DNA of 64,000 nucleotides, taken from Actinomadura chibensis NBRC 106107. GTDB taxonomy: Bacteria > Actinomycetota > Actinomycetes > Streptosporangiales > Streptosporangiaceae. The notes beneath the pieces were generated by a model, which saw nothing but the letters and a program-made list of their open reading frames with translations, was not told the DNA's origin and made no database searches. Where the stretch lies: contig NZ_BCQP01000028.1 in NCBI RefSeq assembly GCF_001552135.1, forward strand, positions 120,913 through 184,912, given 5' to 3'. A program made the translations under genes and the position numbers. Shown in pieces: positions 48,731 to 57,154 of the stretch (position 1 is its first letter; every line of letters starts with the position of its first letter).

Positions 48731-49366
48731 TCAAGGGCAGCGCCTCCATACGAAGAGGTCTCTCGCGTTGCCGTCCGTGGCGTCGATTGACATGAAACTC
48801 GTCCTGGCTGCGCCGGAGCCTTCGGCCTTAATCTTCAACTCGGTGTCGATGGTGAGGTCGCGGTCCTCCCCGCAGGGCTTCCAGACCATGTCCCGAGGGC
48901 CGACCCTGTCCGGTGACTGCCATTCGGAGGTGTACTGGCCCCCGAACGTGCGGCCGATCGGGACCTGGGAGGAGGGGCCTCCCTGGAAGGAAAGGTGTGT
49001 TCGTTCGTCACCGGTCGCCCCCGCCCGCAGCCGGGCGAATCCACGGTGGTCGACGCCGAGGACGGCATAGGTGTAGTCGGCCGGGGCGTTGACCCGCACG
49101 GTGACCCGGCAGTTCTTGCGGGAGGCGGCCGGTGGCGCGTCACCTCCGGCGGAGGCGACGAAATCGCTGTAGGAGACGGTGAACGCGGTCTTGTCCGCGG
49201 AGATCAGCACCGACGCCGTTCCGGCCGGGCAGCCGGTGCCCTCGACGCCGACCACGTCGACGCTGACACCGTCCGGCATGAGGTCGGCGGAGGCGGGGAG
49301 GACCGGCAGAACGGGCAGCGCGAAGGCGCTCACCAGCACGACCGCTGTTCGTTTGGCATTCATCAT
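48731..49366 (-). CDS. Secreted DUF4360-like protein
   Basis: 211 residues. Signal peptide MMNAKRTAVVLVSAFALPVL then PVLPASA, cleavage about residue 27. The mature domain matches the DUF4360 pattern: GVEGTGCPAGTASVLISADK, FTVSYSDFVASAG, KNCRVTVRVNAPADYTYAVL, then a beta-rich end and CGEDRDLTIDTELKI. Function unknown; fungal and bacterial members are extracellular. ATG 49366 with GGAAG upstream. Convergent with kynureninase. Confidence 0.8.
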   Translation of the reverse strand: MMNAKRTAVVLVSAFALPVLPVLPASADLMPDGVSVDVVGVEGTGCPAGTASVLISADKTAFTVSYSDFVASAGGDAPPAASRKNCRVTVRVNAPADYTYAVLGVDHRGFARLRAGATGDERTHLSFQGGPSSQVPIGRTFGGQYTSEWQSPDRVGPRDMVWKPCGEDRDLTIDTELKIKAEGSGAARTSFMSIDATDGNARDLFVWRRCP

Positions 49367-49683
49367 GGCCAGGACTTCCACGTGAATCGGGAGGGGGCCG
49401 ATCTGCTGGTCGCTCGCCCGAAATTCGAAGCCGCCATCGCGCGCAGTCGGCGATCATTCCCGACCGTATTCCCGACTCGCGACATGGGTCAACGCCGTCT
49501 TTTCGACCCGTCTTCTGGCGTTGCCGAACCCGCGCCGAGCCCCGGTGATGGGCGACGTTTTCGGCGACCGCGCGGGCGACCTGAGCCGCCGGGTGTTCTG
49601 CCCCTGGGACATTTCCGGCGGCTCGCCGACACCGTCAGCGCGGCCCGTGATGCGCGCGGCCCTGAGCGACGTCGAGGCTCTTC
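49367..49683. other. Intergenic region without a supported gene
   Basis: 317 bp between the starts or stops of two minus-strand genes. Only weak short frames occur on the plus strand. No repeats or clear hairpins were seen. Confidence 0.5.
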
Positions 49684-51717
49684 TCAGGCCGGGAACTCGG
49701 GGGTGTCCGGGGGGAGGAGGGTGCCGCCGGTGAGGGTCACGGAGAGGAGGTCGGCGGTCTCGGTGGCGCGGGCGGTGGTCCGGCGGGCGGCGGTTCGGAG
49801 GCGGTGGACGAGGCGGAACGCCCGGCCGTAGGCGGTCTGCTCGTCCGGCGGCAGCAGCGGGACGCGCAGCCGGGACGCGCTGAGCTGGTGCGCCGACGTC
49901 CCGGTCGTCGCCTGGCTGACGTTGTCGGCCGCGCCCGCGAAGCCCGCGAGGAACCACGGGTCGAGCCGCGCGGGGTCGGGACGGAGCAGGTACACGCCGA
50001 CGCCGAGCAGGCATCCGGCGTCGGCGGCGTCGGCGACGCGGGTCGCGGCCTCCCGCGCCCCGGCGACCTGGGCGAGCAGGACGTCCCCGGCCTCGATCAC
50101 GACCGGTTCGGGCGCGGGCGGGTCGTGCGGGTCGCCGCCCGCGGCCGTCCCGCCGAGCAGGTCGCGGGCGCGCAGGACGCGGCGTCCGGCGAGCGCCTCG
50201 GGAAGGGCGCCGGACGACGCGGGCGTCCCGCGCAGCACCGAGAGGGCGCCGCCGCGGGCGAGGTCGGCGACGGTCGCGGTGCGCCACGTCCGGCCGGCGC
50301 CGGCCGCCGGGGGCAGCGGGCCGATGTCGCTCGCGCCGGACAGCTCGGCGACGTCCGCCCTGAGTCGCCGGACGAGGTCCGCGACGCGCCCGGCCGCCGC
50401 GTCCGGCGTGATCACCGGCGCGGTGCGGACGTGCCGGGCGGGGGAGAGGTCGACGAGCTCGTCCAGCAGGCCGATCGCGGACACGGCGCGGGCCGTCCCC
50501 GGCAGCTCGGCGAACCGGGCGGGGTCGGCGGCGAACGCGTGCCACACGGCGAGGACGGCGTCGCGGAGCCCGCGCTCGTCCTTCGCCGACTCGTCGGAGG
50601 CGTCCATCAGGAGCACCGTGTCCTGCCGCGGGCCGCCGTCGGGACGCTGGAGTATCCACAGGTGGAGCCCGATGTGGTGCGGGACGGCGACCCCGGCGGG
50701 CAGCGCGATCACCGCGCGCGCCGCCCCGTGCCGCAGCAGCTCCGCGCGGAGCCTGCGGCCGGACGACCGTGACGCGGTCGCGGGCGGCAGCAGCAGGACG
50801 GCGAGGCCCCCCTCGGCGAGGTGCGCGAGCGCGTGCTGCGCCCATGCCAGCTCCGGCTCCGAGCGCGGCGGCACCCCGTAGGCCCAGCGGGTGTCGAACG
50901 CCAGCTCGTCGTGGCCCCAGTCGCGGTCGCCGTAGGGCGGGTTGCACACGACGGCGTCGGCGCGGAGGTCGGGGAACGCGTCGGCGCGGAGGCTGTCCCC
51001 GGACCGGACGGTCACGGCCGTCCCGGGCGCCGTCTCCGCGACCCGGGCGATGGCCTCCGCCGCCGTCACCGGCCGGTACTCCTGCCCGAACGCGCGGGCG
51101 CCGCCGCCGAGCCGCGCCGCCGCCGCGGCGAGGAGGTGCCCGCCGCCGCACGCCGGGTCGAAGACGCTGCGCGCGCGCGGGTTCCCGGCCGTCGCCAGCT
51201 CGGCCATGAGGTCGGCGAGCGCGGGCGGGGTCGGGTGCGTCCCGCGGATCCCGATCGGGGCCTCGGCGTGCTCGTCGAGGACGGCGAACACGGCGAGCGG
51301 GCCCTCGTCGAGGACCACGTCCAGGGCCGTCCGCAGCAGTTCGGCCGGGACGTCCGCGGCCGGCCCGGCGGCGGTCCGGGCGAGTTCGCCGTCCGGCAGC
51401 GCGGCGGCGCGGGCCGTCCCGGTCTCGTCCAGCCCGGCGAGGTGCGCGGTGAACAGCGCCACGGCCTCGACGTCGGCGGGCGGCCGGCCGCGCAGCCGTT
51501 CGCGCAGGTCGTCGGCGGCGGACCGGGCGAGGAGCCGGCCGCGGGCGGCGAGCCACGCCTCCACCTGCCGCCGGTCGTAGCTGGGACTCGCCTCGGTCCC
51601 GCCGGTGGGCTGCGGGAAGTCGGGGTGGCGGCGGCGCCAGTTGCTCACGGTCGCGCGCGTCACCCCGGCGAGCCGCGAGATCTCGGCGGCGGTCAGTCGG
51701 TCGCTCTGCGGGGCCAT
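49684..51717 (-). CDS. Orphan N6-adenine DNA methyltransferase with fused HTH and TRD
   Basis: 677 residues. The N terminus is an HTH (RLTAAEISRLAGVTRATVSN followed by WRRRHPDFPQP, MerR/phage-regulator-like), then a linker, the methyltransferase core (SVFDPACGGGHLLAAAAARL for AdoMet, VVCNPPYGDRDWGHDE with the NPPY catalytic motif) and a C-terminal half resembling a type I specificity subunit (LRARDLLGG, IEAGDVLLAQVAGAREAATR, YLLRPDPARLDPWFLAGF). So it is an HsdM-HsdS-like fusion. No restriction subunit is adjacent. ATG 51717 with CAGGAAG; an in-frame GTG at 51753 lacks a site. Likely an epigenetic or defence-linked methylase common in streptomycetes. Confidence 0.85.
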   Translation of the reverse strand: MAPQSDRLTAAEISRLAGVTRATVSNWRRRHPDFPQPTGGTEASPSYDRRQVEAWLAARGRLLARSAADDLRERLRGRPPADVEAVALFTAHLAGLDETGTARAAALPDGELARTAAGPAADVPAELLRTALDVVLDEGPLAVFAVLDEHAEAPIGIRGTHPTPPALADLMAELATAGNPRARSVFDPACGGGHLLAAAAARLGGGARAFGQEYRPVTAAEAIARVAETAPGTAVTVRSGDSLRADAFPDLRADAVVCNPPYGDRDWGHDELAFDTRWAYGVPPRSEPELAWAQHALAHLAEGGLAVLLLPPATASRSSGRRLRAELLRHGAARAVIALPAGVAVPHHIGLHLWILQRPDGGPRQDTVLLMDASDESAKDERGLRDAVLAVWHAFAADPARFAELPGTARAVSAIGLLDELVDLSPARHVRTAPVITPDAAAGRVADLVRRLRADVAELSGASDIGPLPPAAGAGRTWRTATVADLARGGALSVLRGTPASSGALPEALAGRRVLRARDLLGGTAAGGDPHDPPAPEPVVIEAGDVLLAQVAGAREAATRVADAADAGCLLGVGVYLLRPDPARLDPWFLAGFAGAADNVSQATTGTSAHQLSASRLRVPLLPPDEQTAYGRAFRLVHRLRTAARRTTARATETADLLSVTLTGGTLLPPDTPEFPA

Positions 51718-51781
51718 CGGATCTTCCTGCTCGGTTTTCGGGAGCAGGGCCACAGTACAGCACCCATAGAACCGAGGCTAT

Positions 51782-51810
51782 TTGACAGTGCTTTCAGGGC
51801 ATGCTCTCAT
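51782..51810 (+). promoter_or_regulatory. Promoter of the lipoprotein gene
   Basis: TTGACA (51782-51787), 17-bp spacer, then TCTCAT (51805-51810), followed by GCTTTCAGAGCA, which echoes GCTTTCAGGGCA in the spacer. A good match to a housekeeping sigma promoter, 76 bp before ATG 51886. Confidence 0.55.
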
Positions 51811-51885
51811 GATGGAGCTTTCAGAGCACAGCCCAGAAAGGCGTGCCTCACAGTGCGCACGCCTACCCCCTGAAGGAGTCTTCTC

Positions 51886-52359
51886 ATGCGCAAGATCATC
51901 ATCGCCGTGGGCGTGGCCGCCCTGCTCACCGCCGGGTGCGAGGCGGCGGAGGACCCGGTGCCCGTCCAGTCGTCCGGGGGCGCCAAGGCGGGCGCGGAGG
52001 AGACGAAGAAGGGCGGCGGCGCCAAGGTCCCGATCAAGCTCGTCGCCAAGCGGGCCAGGGCGAAGAAGAGCGTGCTGAGCGACGGCGGCGCCATCTCCTG
52101 CGTGAAGGTGCAGGTCACCAACCAGACCAAGAAGCAGCTTGAGGTGAACCCGCTCTACTTCTCGATCACCGACACGAGCGACACCAAGCACGACGCCACG
52201 TCGGCGCTCGGCGAGTACGAGGGGGAGATCGCCACCACGAGCCTCGCCCCCGGCGAGAAGGCCACCGGGATGGTCTGCGCCAAGGGCAGGTTCCAGCCGA
52301 AGGTCATCGCGATGACCAACCCGCTGTTCTCCGAGGCCGCCCGCGCGACGGTCGCCTGA
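51886..52359 (+). CDS. DUF4352-like lipoprotein
   Basis: 157 residues. Lipoprotein signal MRKIIIAVGVAALLTAGCE, lipobox LTAGC with Cys18 as the lipid anchor. After a Lys/Gly linker comes a beta-sandwich of the Telomeric-repeat/DUF4352 type (ISCVKVQVTNQTKKQLEVNP, TSLAPGEKATGMVCAKG). Likely an extracytoplasmic binding or stress protein. AAGGAG precedes ATG 51886. Monocistronic, with its own promoter. Confidence 0.85.
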   Translation: MRKIIIAVGVAALLTAGCEAAEDPVPVQSSGGAKAGAEETKKGGGAKVPIKLVAKRARAKKSVLSDGGAISCVKVQVTNQTKKQLEVNPLYFSITDTSDTKHDATSALGEYEGEIATTSLAPGEKATGMVCAKGRFQPKVIAMTNPLFSEAARATVA

Positions 52360-52385
52360 CGGGCGCCGCTACCGGTCGTGTCCGG

Positions 52386-53501
52386 CTATCCGGTGACGGA
52401 GACGGTGAGGCGGGCGGCGCGGCCCTTCTCGCCCGCCGCCCAGCAGGCGCCGTCCGGGGCGCAGTCGACGGTGTCGAAGCTGCCCGTGTCGAACCGCGTC
52501 CAGGACCGGCCGCCGGTCAGCGTGAGGTCGCTGCCGGTCGGGCCCACGGCCAGCGCGATCGGGCCGCTGAAGCCCGGCCACACGACGCCGGACCGGTACT
52601 CGGCGGGCGGACGGTCCGCGGCGCGCCAGGTGCGCCCGCCGTCGCTGGTCGTCGCGGCGGCGGTCGGGGACGGCTCGCCCGGCCGGTAGTCGCCGCCCAC
52701 CGCGATCCCGTGCCGGGAGTCGCGGAACGCCACCCCGAACACGCCCTGCGACGGGCTGCTCGGCAGCGGGGTGTCGGCGGCGGTCCAGGTGCGGCCGCGG
52801 TCGCGGGAGTGGAACACGCGGGCGCGGGCGCCGCCGCCGGTGGCGAGCCACACGTCCCGCTTCCCGAGGCTGACCAGGCACTGGCCGCTGGCCGCGAACC
52901 CGGCCTCGCCCTCCAGCGCGGGCGGCATCCCCTTCGGCGGGAGGACGCGCCAGGAGCGCCCGCCGTCGCTGGTCGAGATGATCCGGAACCGGCCGTCCAC
53001 CGGGTCGCTCATGGCGAGGCCGTGCCGGGGGTCGAAGAAGGTGACGCAGTCGTAGAACGCCTTCGGCTCGTCGTTCTTGAAGCCGAGCGTCCACGTCCGG
53101 CCGCCGTCCGAGGTGCTGTAGACGCGGGACGCCTCGCCCTCGCCGATCGCGAGCACCACGGCCCGGTTCGCGTCGAACGCCTCGACGTCGCGGAACTCCA
53201 GGCCCGCCGCGTCCGGCGGGGCGACGTTCCGCCAGGTGCCGCCGCCGTCGGTCGTCCGCAGCACGGTCCCGCCGCTGCCCGCCAGCCAGGCCGTCTTGCG
53301 CCCGACCGCGGCGAGCCCGCGGAACCGGGCGTCCGAGCCGGTCGGGGTGAGCCGCCAGGACGGTCCGCCGACGACGGGCTGCGGCCGCGCGCCCCCGCCG
53401 GCCTGCGCGTGCGCCGTGCCCGGCGCCAGCAGGGACGCGCCCACGACCGCGCACACTCCGGCGAACGACATCTTCCGGGCGAAGGCCCGCATCGGCTTCA
53501 T
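52386..53501 (-). CDS. Secreted YCF48/HCF136-like beta-propeller protein
   Basis: 371 residues. Signal peptide with RAFARKMSFAGVCAVVGASL then LAPGTAHA. The mature part has BNR-type Asp-boxes: TTDGGGTWR, TSDGGRTWTLG, STSDGGRSWRV, SRDRGRTWTA and TSDGGRTWRA, which make a beta-propeller. Related proteins assemble photosystem II in plants; actinomycete members are usually named oxidoreductase but the role is unknown. ATG 53501 chosen; nearby in-frame starts at 53492 and 53510 exist. Confidence 0.8.
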   Translation of the reverse strand: MKPMRAFARKMSFAGVCAVVGASLLAPGTAHAQAGGGARPQPVVGGPSWRLTPTGSDARFRGLAAVGRKTAWLAGSGGTVLRTTDGGGTWRNVAPPDAAGLEFRDVEAFDANRAVVLAIGEGEASRVYSTSDGGRTWTLGFKNDEPKAFYDCVTFFDPRHGLAMSDPVDGRFRIISTSDGGRSWRVLPPKGMPPALEGEAGFAASGQCLVSLGKRDVWLATGGGARARVFHSRDRGRTWTAADTPLPSSPSQGVFGVAFRDSRHGIAVGGDYRPGEPSPTAAATTSDGGRTWRAADRPPAEYRSGVVWPGFSGPIALAVGPTGSDLTLTGGRSWTRFDTGSFDTVDCAPDGACWAAGEKGRAARLTVSVTG

Positions 53502-53618
53502 ACCGCGCAAGCTAACGAAGGATGATCAAGCCGTCCAGACCCGGATGGAACGGCGTCGATCGGGCTCGCGTCCCACGGGCACGGATGGTGATCGCGAGGA
53601 AGGGCCGGGTGACGGCGG

Positions 53619-54359
53619 ATGTCCCGACGGCGGGCGATGGCGGTACTGCTGGGGCTGACCACGTCGGCGGGATGCGGGCCGCCGTCCCCGGGGAGCGCGG
53701 CGCTGCCGGGGAGCCCGCAGCCGTGCGCCTCGCGGACGCGGCCCACCGGGACGCCGCCGCCCGAGCCGGCGCCGACCGAGCCGACGCCGCCCGCGCCGAC
53801 GCCGACCGAGACGAAGCTGGCCTGGCGCGCGGAGGAACTGCCCGGTGGGGCGGTGCGGATGACGATCGGGGACGTCGCCGCCGCGCCCCGCGCCGGGGAC
53901 GCCGTCCGCGTCGCCGACTACCGGGCCCCCGCCTCGTCGAGCGACTGCGACCGCGTCCGGATCGTCCGGGCGCGCGGCTGGTGGTGCGCGACCACGGTGC
54001 GCGGGATCCGGGTGTCCGGGGAGATCGTGGTGGGCGGCGCCGAGCCGCGCGCCCGGATCGAGGGCGGCGGCTTCGGCACCCGCTGCGCGGGCCCGAGGCC
54101 CGGCCGGATGCGGCAGGTGTACCGGGTGGAGCGCGACAGCTGGAGCGGCTGGCGCGGCTACGGCCCGGCGCGGGCCACCGCGTGGACGACCGGGCCGGAG
54201 CAGTCCGGGCGGACGCCCGCCGAGGCGTGCCCGGCCGGACGCGTCGGCACCTACAACTACCGGCTCACCGTCCGCGTCGAGATCGAGGGCGCGACGGTCG
54301 GCGACTCGCGGGCGGCCGCCCCGCGGATCCGCGCCGACTGCGGGACGGGCGTCAGCTGA
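53619..54359 (+). CDS. Hypothetical secreted protein with Pro/Thr linker
   Basis: 246 residues. Short signal MSRRRAMAVLLGLTTSAGCG with a possible lipobox (SAGC, Cys19). A Pro/Thr/Glu linker (residues about 40-65) leads to a domain with several Cys and Trp (GWWCATTVRGIRVSGEIVVG). Not assigned to a family. Its stop overlaps the HxlR gene end by eight bases on the opposite strand. Confidence 0.65.
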   Translation: MSRRRAMAVLLGLTTSAGCGPPSPGSAALPGSPQPCASRTRPTGTPPPEPAPTEPTPPAPTPTETKLAWRAEELPGGAVRMTIGDVAAAPRAGDAVRVADYRAPASSSDCDRVRIVRARGWWCATTVRGIRVSGEIVVGGAEPRARIEGGGFGTRCAGPRPGRMRQVYRVERDSWSGWRGYGPARATAWTTGPEQSGRTPAEACPAGRVGTYNYRLTVRVEIEGATVGDSRAAAPRIRADCGTGVS

Positions 54360-54840
54360 CCGCCGCGCGGTAGGCGGCCTCGACCCGCTCGGCGACCGGC
54401 GCGGCCGCCGGGTCGGGGCGCGGGACGCCGAGGTGCGTCTCGCGCAGCTCGTCCATGAAGTCGGACCACATCGCTGGCCCGCCGCGTTCGAGCAGCTCGG
54501 CGCGGACGCGCAGCCCCTCGGTCGTCGGCCGGTGCCGCACCCCCCACGCGCCGAGGTGCACGAAGACGGGCACGAGCTGGACGGCCGCCTCGGTGAGGCT
54601 GTAGGTGGCGCGCTGCCCGGGCCCGGCGTCGTCGCGGGTGAGCAGGCCGTCGCGCACCAGCCGCTTGAGCCGGTCGGCGAGGATGTTGGACGCGATGCGC
54701 TCCTCCGAGCCCGCCTGCAGCTCGCGGAAGTGGCGGCGGCCGGCGAACATGATGTCGCGCAGCACGAGCAGGCTCCACCGGTCGCCGAAGATCTCGACCG
54801 TCGCGTTGATCGGGCACCCCGACCGCGGTCCGTCCTTCAT
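54352..54840 (-). CDS. HxlR-family transcriptional regulator
   Basis: 162 residues. SGCPINATVEIFGDRWSLLV with the conserved Cys9 and winged helix (RHFRELQAGSEERIASNILA, ADRLKRLVRDGLLTRDDAGP). It is longer than the 110-residue norm by a C-terminal helix (about 50 residues). Cys may sense electrophiles or thiols. ATG 54840; GAGAGGCGAG-type site upstream. The regulated gene is not evident. Confidence 0.88.
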   Translation of the reverse strand: MKDGPRSGCPINATVEIFGDRWSLLVLRDIMFAGRRHFRELQAGSEERIASNILADRLKRLVRDGLLTRDDAGPGQRATYSLTEAAVQLVPVFVHLGAWGVRHRPTTEGLRVRAELLERGGPAMWSDFMDELRETHLGVPRPDPAAAPVAERVEAAYRAAVS

Positions 54841-55126
54841 CTCGCCTCTCCGTCTGCTTGCAAACCTGAAGCGGCAATTTCAGCCTACAAGAGCGGACCG
54901 GAGCACGTGCCCCGCCCCGCGGCGGCCTGGCACGATGCGGGCCGCGGGGGAGCCGAACGCCATTCTTTGTCACGCGCCGAGTTCTCTCCGTGACGCCCCG
55001 GCCGGTAATTGGAGCGTTTCAGAAATGCGGGGTTGTGGGCGCCTCGCGGTTAATGTTCGATGGGATTCGCTAAAGGGCCGAAGCGTGACAATTGATTGAA
55101 CATTGAATCAGCAGAGGAGACCGACC

Positions 55127-55660
55127 GTGGACGAGCCGCCGCGCCCCGCCGGGACCCCCGAGACCGCCGCCGCCCGGCCGGGCCCGGCGCCCCGGCTCGA
55201 CGTCGGCAGGCCCGTCCCGGTCCGGCTCGGCGGCGACCTCGCCGCCCGCGTGGACGCGGCGCGGCAGGACGGCGAGTCGCGCGCCGCGGCGATCCGGCGG
55301 CTGCTCGGGGAGCGGCTCGGCGGCCGGGCGCTGACCCGCGCGTCCGCGCGCCGGGCGCTGCTCGGCATCGGCGCGGGGCTCGCCGGGGGCGATCCGGTCA
55401 CCGGGTCGCCCGCGCACCACCGCGCCCTCGCGACCCTGCTGGACGACGGCGGCGCCGGGCTCGCCATGCGCCCGACCGTGGACGGCGTCGCCGAGACCGT
55501 CGAGCACGGCGTCGAGCACCTCGTCCGCCTGCTCGCCGCGGACGACGCCGAGCGGGACCGCATGCGCCGGATCATCTGGGGCGAACTGGCCGGCCGCGCC
55601 GCCAAATGGGCCGGGCCCGGCGCGGAACGGCTCGGCTCCGACGCGGATTCCGCCGACTAG
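55127..55660 (+). CDS. Hypothetical protein with a ribbon-helix-helix-like segment
   Basis: 177 residues. RPVPVRLGGDLAARVDAARQ followed by DGESRAAAIRRLLGERL looks like a strand plus two helices (RHH type), and the rest is Ala/Arg-rich helix. Weakly supported as a DNA-binding protein. GTG 55127 has AGAGGAG upstream. Its family is unknown. Confidence 0.6.
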   Translation: MDEPPRPAGTPETAAARPGPAPRLDVGRPVPVRLGGDLAARVDAARQDGESRAAAIRRLLGERLGGRALTRASARRALLGIGAGLAGGDPVTGSPAHHRALATLLDDGGAGLAMRPTVDGVAETVEHGVEHLVRLLAADDAERDRMRRIIWGELAGRAAKWAGPGAERLGSDADSAD

Positions 55661-55739
55661 CGCGGCGCGGTTTTCCGGGACGTCCTCCGGGTATTCGAAT
55701 CGACGGTCCGGAAGGGGGACCGTCCGGGAGGGGGACGGC

Positions 55740-57044
55740 GTGCGACGGCCAAGGATCGTGATCGTCGGGGCGGGGTTCGCCGGGTTCGAGGCCGCCCGCA
55801 CGCTGGCGCGGCTCGCCCGCGGCCGGGCGGACCTGGTGGTGCTGAACCCGACCGACTACTTCCTCTACATGCCGCTGCTGCCCGAGGTCGCCGGGGGCCT
55901 GCTCGACCCGCGCCGGGTCGCGGTGTCGCTGACCGGCGCGCTGCCGGGGGTGCGGCTCGTCCTCGGCGAGGCGGACGGCATCGACGTGGACGCCCGCACC
56001 GTCCGGTACGCGGACCCCGAGGACGGGCGCGGCGAACTCCGCTACGACCGGCTCGTGCTCGCCGCCGGGAGCGTCAACAAGCTGCTGCCGATCCCTGGCG
56101 TGGCCGAGAACGCGCACGGGTTCCGGGGCATCCCCGAGGCGCTCTACCTGCGCGACCACGTGATCAGGCAGACCGAGCTCGCCGACGCCGCCGAGGACCC
56201 CGCCGAGCGGGCGGCGCGCCGCACGTTCGTCGTGGTCGGCGCCGGCTACACGGGCGTGGAGGTGACGGCGCACGGCGCGCTGCTCACCGCCGCGATGTGC
56301 CGCCGCCACCCCCGGCTGCGCGACGACCCGCCGCGCTGGATGCTGCTCGACGTCGCCCCCCGCGTCCTGCCCGAGCTGGACGAGCGCCTGTCCCGCACGG
56401 CGGACCGCGTGCTGCGGCGGCGCGGCGTCGACGTCCGCATGGGCACGTCGGTCGAGACGGCGACGCGGGACGGGGTCCGGCTGACCGACGGCCGCGACGT
56501 GCCGACCCGGTCGCTGATCTGGTGCGTGGGTGTCCGTCCCGACCCGCTGGTGGCGTCGCTCGGCCTGGAGACCGCGCGGGGCCGCCTCGTCGTGGACGAG
56601 TACCTCAACGTCCCCGGCCACCCCGAGATCTTCGCGTGCGGCGACGCCGCCGCCGTCCCCGACCCGAACCGGCCGGGCGAGTTGACGTCGATGACGGCGC
56701 AGCACGCCGTCCGGCAGGGCAGGCGCGCGGCCCGCAACGTCGCCGCCACCTACGGGACGGGCGTGCTGCGCCCCTACCGGCACCACGAGCTCGGGTTCGC
56801 CGTCGACCTCGGCGGCACGCAGGCCGCCGCGAACCCGTTCGGCGTCGCGCTGTCCGGTCCGGTCGCGAAGGTCGCGACGCGCGGCTACCACCTGCTGTCC
56901 CTGCCGGGGAACCGCGTCCGGACGGCCGCCGATTGGGCGCTGAACGCGGTGCTGCCGCGGCAGCTCGTCCAGCTCGGGCTGGTGCGGTCGCCGAGCGTCC
57001 CGCTGGAGACGGCGGCGCCGGAGATCCCGCTGATTCCGCACTGA
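55740..57044 (+). CDS. ndh: Type II NADH dehydrogenase (NDH-2)
   Basis: 434 residues. FAD site RPRIVIVGAGFAGFEAARTL, NADH site RTFVVVGAGYTGVEVTAH, WCVGVRPDPLVASLGLET and FACGDAAAVPDPNRPGEL. Passes electrons from NADH to menaquinone without proton pumping. Near the C terminus RQLVQLGLVRSPSVPLE may form the amphipathic membrane anchor. GTG 55740 follows GGGAGGGGGA. Confidence 0.9.
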   Translation: MRRPRIVIVGAGFAGFEAARTLARLARGRADLVVLNPTDYFLYMPLLPEVAGGLLDPRRVAVSLTGALPGVRLVLGEADGIDVDARTVRYADPEDGRGELRYDRLVLAAGSVNKLLPIPGVAENAHGFRGIPEALYLRDHVIRQTELADAAEDPAERAARRTFVVVGAGYTGVEVTAHGALLTAAMCRRHPRLRDDPPRWMLLDVAPRVLPELDERLSRTADRVLRRRGVDVRMGTSVETATRDGVRLTDGRDVPTRSLIWCVGVRPDPLVASLGLETARGRLVVDEYLNVPGHPEIFACGDAAAVPDPNRPGELTSMTAQHAVRQGRRAARNVAATYGTGVLRPYRHHELGFAVDLGGTQAAANPFGVALSGPVAKVATRGYHLLSLPGNRVRTAADWALNAVLPRQLVQLGLVRSPSVPLETAAPEIPLIPH

Positions 57045-57154
57045 ATTCCGCCCGCCGCCGCGAATTCCGGTGCCGCCGGACTGGTTCTGCTGCGGCCGGA
57101 GGTGGATCATGTGAGAATCACGCCGGACCGAAGTCCCGACGCGGGAGAGCGCAC

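Noticed and set aside
55572..57110. 512-codon frame opposite ndh
   Set aside because: Arg/His/Pro-rich shadow of the NADH dehydrogenase gene without any motif.
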